A model generated the notes under the pieces. That model ran no database searches, was not told the DNA's origin, and was given only the letters and a program-made list of their open reading frames with translations. A program made the position numbers and the translations under genes. DNA of 64,000 nt, from contig NZ_PVSS01000015.1 of the NCBI RefSeq assembly GCF_003025005.1, forward strand, positions 1 through 64,000. The letters run 5' to 3'. This document shows positions 59,642 through 64,000 of this stretch, in pieces. Each line of letters starts with the position of its first letter. Position 1 is the stretch's first letter. The DNA is from Brumimicrobium mesophilum (GTDB lineage: Bacteria > Bacteroidota > Bacteroidia > Flavobacteriales_D > Crocinitomicaceae).

Positions 59642-60499
59642 ATGAGAACACAGCAAGAAATATTTGAAGAAATAACAACATCCTTCATAAATAACGCAAC
59701 TATCGTTCAGCGCTATGGATTGGCGGCTGGGCAAACTTATGATGATCAGTTTTCTAAGCTAAGTCTTGAAACTGCTTTATTTACCGTTATAAGCTATTCT
59801 ATATGGATATTGGAAGGACTATTTGGAAAGCATGTTACTTGGATTAATAATAGAGCTAAAGAAATTCGCACAGGAAATACAGCATGGTATGCCTCTCAGG
59901 CATTAAAATACCAACATGGAGATACTTTGGTGTGGAATACAACAACGGAGGTGTACGAATATGCTGTGGAAAACACAACGCTTCAAATTGTTCGATACGC
60001 CAAGGCTGTAGATTTAGGAGCTTATGTTTTAATGAAGGTAGCTAAAGAAGGTGTTAATGGCCCCGAGAAATTAAGTGTCCCAGAACTCGACGCTTTTAAG
60101 GCCTACATGAATGAGGTTAAATTTGCTGGAGTTGAGCTAGTAATAGTTTCAAGAGATGCTGACGATCTGAAGGTTTACTATAACGTTTTTTACAATCCAT
60201 TAGTAATGAATGCTGATGGATCCTTGCTGTCTGACCCTTCAATATTCCCGGTTGAAGATGCAATTGTATTATATGCTAAGAATTTAGATTTTGATGCAAT
60301 GTTCAACATCACTCAATTAACAGATCGTATTCAATTAGCCGATGGAGTTGTTTCTCCAATCTTTGAATCAGCTTCGGGTAAATCAGGTGGTCAGCCTTAT
60401 TCTGCAATAACTAGTTATTATGAGTCTAACTCAGGTTATATGGCTATTGATCCTGCGTTTAGTTTGTCAACGACAATAACTTATACACCAGCGCCATGA
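59642..60499 (+). CDS. baseplate J-like protein (Mu gp47-like)
   Basis: A 285-aa protein. It begins RTQQEIFEEITTSFINNATIVQRYGLAAGQTYDDQFSKLSLETALFTVISYSIWILEGLFGKHVTWI and contains ELDAFKAYMNEVKFAGVELVIVSRDADDLKVYYNVFYNPL, the pattern of Bacteroidota baseplate J relatives, shorter than Mu gp47. It would form the wedge that carries tail fibres. Confidence 0.72.
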   Translation: MRTQQEIFEEITTSFINNATIVQRYGLAAGQTYDDQFSKLSLETALFTVISYSIWILEGLFGKHVTWINNRAKEIRTGNTAWYASQALKYQHGDTLVWNTTTEVYEYAVENTTLQIVRYAKAVDLGAYVLMKVAKEGVNGPEKLSVPELDAFKAYMNEVKFAGVELVIVSRDADDLKVYYNVFYNPLVMNADGSLLSDPSIFPVEDAIVLYAKNLDFDAMFNITQLTDRIQLADGVVSPIFESASGKSGGQPYSAITSYYESNSGYMAIDPAFSLSTTITYTPAP

Positions 60500-60978
60500 T
60501 ACAATTTGATGTAAATAACATAGTTGAGAACAACATTTCTCCAAGGCTAAGAAAGGTATTTACTTTGGCTTTCTTCAAGGCTTGTGCATCACCATTGGTG
60601 GTTAGTTTCTCGACCTTTTATCAATTCTATGAAGATAAGAAATATGAATTACTATTCAACGGGCAAGTAATTTACTTAGAGCATTTATTAAACGATCAAT
60701 TTGACAATATTAATAGAGGCATTTACATTACGGATGCTCCACAACAGGCTGATCAAATTGTGCTCTATAATGAAAATGAAAACAATGAGGAGACCGTTAT
60801 TTTTAATATTCCAGAAAATGAACCTCCTATTGTTACTTACAATTATAGTGAGATGTTGGCTTGGCCAGACTTTATTGTCAACATCCCTTCAAGTGTTGTT
60901 TTTAATCAAACCCAACTGAAGGCATACGTCAACAAATACAAATTAGCAGGTAAGAATTATATAATAAATATAGTGTAA
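60496..60978 (+). CDS. baseplate-associated protein, 160 aa (Mu gp48 position)
   Basis: A 160-aa protein (MIQFDVNNIVENNISPRLRKVFTLAFFKACASPLVVSFSTFYQFYEDKKYELLFNGQVIYLEHLLNDQFD...). No firm family is seen, but it overlaps the J-like gene by 4 bp and precedes the fibre gene, the position of Mu gp48/gpI-type connectors. Confidence 0.65.
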   Translation: MIQFDVNNIVENNISPRLRKVFTLAFFKACASPLVVSFSTFYQFYEDKKYELLFNGQVIYLEHLLNDQFDNINRGIYITDAPQQADQIVLYNENENNEETVIFNIPENEPPIVTYNYSEMLAWPDFIVNIPSSVVFNQTQLKAYVNKYKLAGKNYIINIV

Positions 60979-60979
60979 C

Positions 60980-61828
60980 ATGAAATTAATAGAAACAAAT
61001 CCAAATGGTGGTTATCGTTTTTTCTCTGAAGATGTACGATTCATGAATGAGATTAGTAAGGAGATGGTCGACATGGTAATAAAACCTCTAACGGCAATTC
61101 ATAACGTTATTATTCTTGGTGGTTGTACAATTACAACATCAGGTTTGAATACTACTATTTCTGAAGGGGTGGTACTTTTCAACGGTGAGTTAATGCGTTT
61201 CGACTCTCAGACTTACGTAACACCAACAGGAGCTGACAATGCATATTGGGTGCTTGAGAACAATGTTTTGGAAACAAGGCTTTTCCAAGCAGGAAACACA
61301 GTAGATGTTTACCAGGAGAATGTAGCAAAGGTTGAAGTCGGATCTGCAATCCCAGCGAACTCAATCAATGTAGTATCTACGAAGAGGTATTGGGAGGTTG
61401 TGAATGATCAGATCGTTCATCCGCCAGCACCATCGGCCTTTGAGGCATTTTATTTCGCAACTTTTGTAGAATTCACTTCTAACCTTATTTTTCTATCAGC
61501 TGATCCTAGTGGTCTATCAGTTTCATTTGGAGTGAATAAGCAGTGCTACATAGAATTGAACGAAACGAATACTTCTACAGAGATGAAGTTATCTTCCTTT
61601 GGTAGCATGGCGCCTTTGGGGACTATTATACATATTCGTTTTAATGTTGCCCCAGATAACTTCAATAATCCTTTTCAAATCGTTTTGAACAGCACAGTGG
61701 TTGGTGGTTTACCTCCTATAACGCTAGCTGGAAATCCAAGTGCAAATGCTGTTTTTGCACCTATACCAGTTGGAACTTTAATTAAGTTTATAAGAACAAA
61801 TAATGGTTGGGAGATAATGGAGTATTAA
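60980..61828 (+). CDS. tail fibre-like protein, 282 aa
   Basis: A 282-aa beta-rich protein beginning MKLIETNPNGGYRFFSEDVRFMNEISKEMVDMVIKPLTAIHNVIILGGCTITTSGLNTTISEGVVLFNGELMRF. The start is typical of the fibre-base proteins of Bacteroidota phages, followed by jelly-roll-like strands. It is the last structural gene, where receptor-binding fibres are expected. No catalytic motif is seen. Confidence 0.65.
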   Translation: MKLIETNPNGGYRFFSEDVRFMNEISKEMVDMVIKPLTAIHNVIILGGCTITTSGLNTTISEGVVLFNGELMRFDSQTYVTPTGADNAYWVLENNVLETRLFQAGNTVDVYQENVAKVEVGSAIPANSINVVSTKRYWEVVNDQIVHPPAPSAFEAFYFATFVEFTSNLIFLSADPSGLSVSFGVNKQCYIELNETNTSTEMKLSSFGSMAPLGTIIHIRFNVAPDNFNNPFQIVLNSTVVGGLPPITLAGNPSANAVFAPIPVGTLIKFIRTNNGWEIMEY

Positions 61829-61854
61829 AAAATAGAAGACCCCCGCTATACATT

Positions 61855-61945
61855 CGTCCCCACGAAAATATAAAAGCACATTACATGCACGAGAGCCTTC
61901 TTTAAGGTCATATTTGCAGGTAGTGTGCTTTTTTTCGTAGGGACG
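61855..61945 (+). ncRNA. long hairpin leader before the DNA methyltransferase gene
   Basis: A nearly continuous stem: CGTCCC (61855-61860) with GGGACG (61940-61945), one C-A mismatch, ACGAAAA (61862-61868) with TTTTCGT (61932-61938), a 4-nt bulge, then AAAGCACATTAC (61873-61884) with GTAGTGTGCTTT (61920-61931, one G-U). The 35-nt top contains a small CCTT/AAGG hairpin. It ends 26 nt before the methyltransferase ATG. There is no ORF in it. It may be a cis-acting RNA controlling the gene, a stand-alone RNA or a processing signal. Confidence 0.55.
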
Positions 61946-61971
61946 AGCACAAATTTAATAAAAGTATAGTG

Positions 61972-62781
61972 ATGAAAATAGAAAAATCAAAAAATAAAAA
62001 GACACCAATCTCCTACTATGGTGGAAAACAGATGATGCTGCCAAGAATTTTACCAATAATTCCTCAACATAAGATATATGTTGAAGCCTTTTTTGGTGGT
62101 GGAGCAGTGTTTTGGTCAAAAGAAGAGTCCGAAGTTGAAGTGATCAACGATTTAAATGGTCAGGTAATTAATTTTTATAGACAATTGAAGTCTAACTCAA
62201 GAGAATTAAAAGAACGTGTAGAATCGACTCCTTACTCCCGTGAGAGCTATAAACAAGCTATGGTTGTTTATAATGCACCTTATTTATTTAATGAAGTAAC
62301 AAGAGCATGGTCGTTTTGGGTTGCTACAGTACAAGGGTTCAGTAATAAAATAGGTTCATGGCGATGCGCACAGAACACCAATAAAGAGTGTAAATTACTT
62401 GAGAATAAGAAATTGTTGATCAGTGATGAAACCTCGCAAAGATTGAAACATGTGCAGATAGAGTCTAAGGATGCTATTAAATTAATACTAAAACATGACA
62501 CTCCTGATACGTTTTTTTATCTTGATCCACCTTATGTTGATAGTAATCAAGGTCATTATGGTGGTTATATGCAGTCTCATTTTGATGAATTACTTGATAC
62601 ATTGAGAACAATAAAGGGTAAGTTTCTGTTGAGTTCATATCCAAATGCAAAACTCAAAGAGCTAACAGATTTAGAAGGATGGAGCAGTATTGGAAATGAT
62701 CTTCCATTGAGTGCGTCAGCAACAGCTGGTAGACGTAAGGTTGAAATGTTGACGTTTAATTATGATTTAAACGAGGATTAA
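61972..62781 (+). CDS. DNA adenine methyltransferase, D12 class
   Basis: A 269-aa Dam-like N6-adenine methyltransferase. The AdoMet site is FFGGGAVF (about 36-43) after PISYYGGKQMMLPRILPIIP, and the catalytic motif DPPY is near residue 183, followed by HFDELLDTLRTIKGKFLLSSYPN. The ATG at 61972 is used; a GTG directly before it is an alternative. It is the last phage gene, in the position of Mu mom, and would protect phage DNA from restriction. The recognition site cannot be read from sequence. Confidence 0.88.
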   Translation: MKIEKSKNKKTPISYYGGKQMMLPRILPIIPQHKIYVEAFFGGGAVFWSKEESEVEVINDLNGQVINFYRQLKSNSRELKERVESTPYSRESYKQAMVVYNAPYLFNEVTRAWSFWVATVQGFSNKIGSWRCAQNTNKECKLLENKKLLISDETSQRLKHVQIESKDAIKLILKHDTPDTFFYLDPPYVDSNQGHYGGYMQSHFDELLDTLRTIKGKFLLSSYPNAKLKELTDLEGWSSIGNDLPLSASATAGRRKVEMLTFNYDLNED

Positions 62782-62803
62782 ACGAGGATTAAACGTTGTT
62801 TAA
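62771..62803 (+). repeat. three 11-bp tandem units at the right phage end
   Basis: ACGAGGATTAA twice, then ACGTTGTTTAA. The first unit contains the methyltransferase stop codon. The repeat may result from slippage or be part of the right-end binding sites. Confidence 0.6.
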
Positions 62804-62807
62804 AAGC

Positions 62808-62863
62808 CTATAAATTCAAATTGGAAATTACTTTTTTTTGTACTTTTCATTTTGAATTTATAG
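62808..62863. repeat. 13-bp inverted repeat next to the right phage end
   Basis: CTATAAATTCAAA (62808-62820) and TTTGAATTTATAG (62851-62863) are perfect inverted copies 30 bp apart. The right copy contains the stop codon now used by the truncated lipoprotein. It ends 17 bp from the phage-host junction. Confidence 0.6.
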
Positions 62864-62867
62864 TACT
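62840..62867 (-). repeat. two AGTAC repeats at the right phage end
   Basis: On the minus strand AGTAC occurs at 62867-62863 and 62844-62840, both as AAAAGTAC. They mirror the AGTAC cluster at the left end and may be transposase sites. Confidence 0.4.
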
Positions 62868-63349
62868 TTTGGTTTTTTCGAATATAAATAATTTAAAACT
62901 CCGTTTGCTTTTTCCTTACTATTTTCTTCATATTTAATCCAATAGTGCTCAATTGAGTCAATTTGATGTTTACCTATTTTCTTTAACACCATTAAGATGT
63001 CTTTGTTTGCCATTTTGACTTCTGAATTAAAATAATCAATCAGTTCTATTTTAATATCATGAATTACTGTAACTGCAATTAATCTAGTCTCATTTTGAGA
63101 TAAACTACTATCTACAGCTGTAATTCCATAATTTCCTTCTATTGTCGATTGTTCTAACCACCAATTTTTAGGAAGACAGATTTTAAATTTTTCAATAGTA
63201 TCTTGATAAATAAAGTTATCTGAGTCTAATTGTTCATTAAAACAATCCATAGCCTCATCTATATTAATCTTGAAACCATCTATATTTTTTTCATTTTTAC
63301 AGCTAAATAGTAAAAGTATTAATGGCAATATATAAAGTTTAGCTTTCAT
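62858..63349 (-). CDS. host lipoprotein truncated by the prophage
   Basis: The remaining 5' part of a host gene, 163 codons. Signal MKAKLYILPLILLLFSC with lipobox LLFSC (Cys about 17), then NIDEAMDCFNEQL and FKICLPKNWW, a layout seen in Bacteroidota lipoproteins of unknown function. The last seven residues (SKKPKVL) are encoded by phage DNA; the natural continuation, about 41 residues, is at 25405-25535. The ATG at 63349 is chosen; a GTG at 63367 overlapping the mscS stop is possible. The truncated protein may be unstable. Confidence 0.8.
   Translation of the reverse strand: MKAKLYILPLILLLFSCKNEKNIDGFKINIDEAMDCFNEQLDSDNFIYQDTIEKFKICLPKNWWLEQSTIEGNYGITAVDSSLSQNETRLIAVTVIHDIKIELIDYFNSEVKMANKDILMVLKKIGKHQIDSIEHYWIKYEENSKEKANGVLNYLYSKKPKVL
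62881..62886. repeat. right target-site duplication of the prophage
   Basis: AATATA, identical to 25530-25535. Host coding sequence of the lipoprotein lies to its right. Confidence 0.75.
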
Positions 63350-63363
63350 AAGTATTGAAGAAA

Positions 63364-64000
63364 TCACTTATTACTTTCCTGTGTTTTTTCAGACTTTCCA
63401 TTTCCAATAGTTTCAAAATCAATAATCTCATTCAATTTTTCTCCACCTTTAATTCCAAAGTCCAACGTTCTGATTGGGAAAGGAATCATGATATCTTCTT
63501 TGTCGAATGCCTTTTTGATGGCAATTAAAGCTTCACTTTGGCTTTTTAAAAAATCGAGTTGACTTTTAAATTCAACCCAAATCATAATTCTAAAGTCAAT
63601 TGAACTTCCTCCGAAAGCTAAATAAACCAAGTCAATATCCTTGTCTTTATTGATGTTTGGAGTGTTTTCAACAGCTTTTATCGCAATTTCTCTAACACGT
63701 TCTAAGTCTTCACCATAAGAAACCCCAACATCTAAATCAATTCTTTTATAAATGTTTTCAGAATCGTTAATTAATGGATTTTGAAACAACATTTTATTAG
63801 GAATGATAACCTCTTGGCCTTGAAAAGATACGATTTCCGTAGTACGAATTCCAATATGCTTTATTATACCGCTGTGTCCTTCACAATGAATAACTTGACC
63901 AATTTTAAATGGACGTTTTACGGCCATGAAGAATCCAGCAATAAAGTTGGTTGCAATATCTTGGAATGCAAAACCTAAAGCCAAACCAATTATACCTGCA
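63364..64000 (-). CDS. mechanosensitive channel MscS family, C-terminal part
   Basis: A partial gene running leftward from beyond the window. The visible 212 residues start AGIIGLALGFAFQDIATNFIAGFFMAVKRPFKIGQVI, the pore helix TM3 and start of the beta domain of MscS, then HSGIIKHIGIRTTEIVSFQGQEVIIPNKMLFQNPLIN and the alpha/beta C-terminal domain. The channel opens at high membrane tension to relieve osmotic shock. The lipoprotein start overlaps or closely follows its stop, so the two formed an operon. Confidence 0.9.
   Translation of the reverse strand, partial: AGIIGLALGFAFQDIATNFIAGFFMAVKRPFKIGQVIHCEGHSGIIKHIGIRTTEIVSFQGQEVIIPNKMLFQNPLINDSENIYKRIDLDVGVSYGEDLERVREIAIKAVENTPNINKDKDIDLVYLAFGGSSIDFRIMIWVEFKSQLDFLKSQSEALIAIKKAFDKEDIMIPFPIRTLDFGIKGGEKLNEIIDFETIGNGKSEKTQESNK

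Larger units (their letters stand above)
25536..62880 (+). mobile_element. Mu-like transposable prophage, about 37.3 kb
   Basis: The element has the Mu gene plan: leftward repressor, rightward early operon with MuA-like transposase and MuB-like ATPase, GemA, then head genes (small and large terminase, DUF935 portal, gpF, gpG, protease, capsid), contractile tail genes (sheath, tube, chaperones, tape measure, hub, spike, baseplate) and a DNA methyltransferase at the right end. The length is close to Mu. The edges are fixed by an interrupted host lipoprotein gene and a 6-bp duplication. No gene looks broken except possibly the start of gpF, so the phage may be functional. Unlike Mu, the terminase-portal-gpG block runs leftward. 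Confidence 0.92.

Overview
The window is a low-GC Bacteroidota chromosome segment, most likely from a flavobacterium-like marine or freshwater lineage. The evidence is a giant secreted protease with SprB repeats and a type IX secretion sorting tail, a Bacteroidota-only DUF4295 gene behind L28 and L33, a BshC homologue, many Cys-lipobox lipoproteins, and promoters of the Bacteroidota type (TTG, about 20 nt, TAnnTTTG). The lineage call is inference; the phylum call is well supported.

Host DNA occupies 1-25535 and 62881-64000. From left to right it holds a DUF4382 lipoprotein (partial), an SDR oxidoreductase, sucD, the T9SS protease, a glycosyltransferase / HAD phosphatase / MORN-repeat / lipoprotein group, rpmB-rpmG-DUF4295-ftsY, an FKBP lipoprotein, a PLP-dependent deaminase-like enzyme, a small membrane protein, cyclophilin, bshC, a lipoprotein and outer-membrane protein pair, a DnaJ/TerB protein, htpG, a CcoI-type copper ATPase and hemN. 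An MscS channel gene and a lipoprotein gene lie on the far right.

A complete Mu-like transposable prophage of about 37.3 kb fills 25536-62880. Its ends can be placed because it sits inside the right-hand lipoprotein gene. The 5' part of that gene is at 62858-63349 and the missing 3' part, in the same frame, is at 25405-25535. Both junctions carry the same 6 bp (AATATA), as expected for transposition. The gene's terminator remains next to hemN at 25343-25377.

The left end of the phage has AGTAC-containing repeats, a leftward repressor and a rightward early promoter with two identical 15-bp palindromic operators. These are followed by a Ner-position gene, a 32-aa membrane peptide, a MuA-like transposase, a MuB-like ATPase and a second RecA-like ATPase. 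A long rightward set of small early and middle genes comes next (DUF4494, DUF3164, GemA, HNH endonuclease, DUF4406 and unknowns). A cargo-like segment at 36661-38090 carries a PAPS-reductase-family protein.

The late genes are split. Terminase, portal, gpF, gpG and neighbours run leftward from 46917 to 41139. Protease/scaffold, major capsid, lysis genes, contractile tail, baseplate and fibre genes run rightward from 47067 to 61828. Both blocks start from one 150-bp divergent region. A DNA adenine methyltransferase sits at the right end, in the position of Mu mom, and is preceded by a strong RNA-like hairpin.

The observations I rate highest are the reconstructed insertion site, the hairpin leader before the methyltransferase, the twin operators, the tail-chaperone frameshift, a single-protein spanin candidate, the cargo segment with a 22-bp repeat copied from the phage morphogenesis gene, and a GC-rich palindrome that seems to have displaced the start of gpF.
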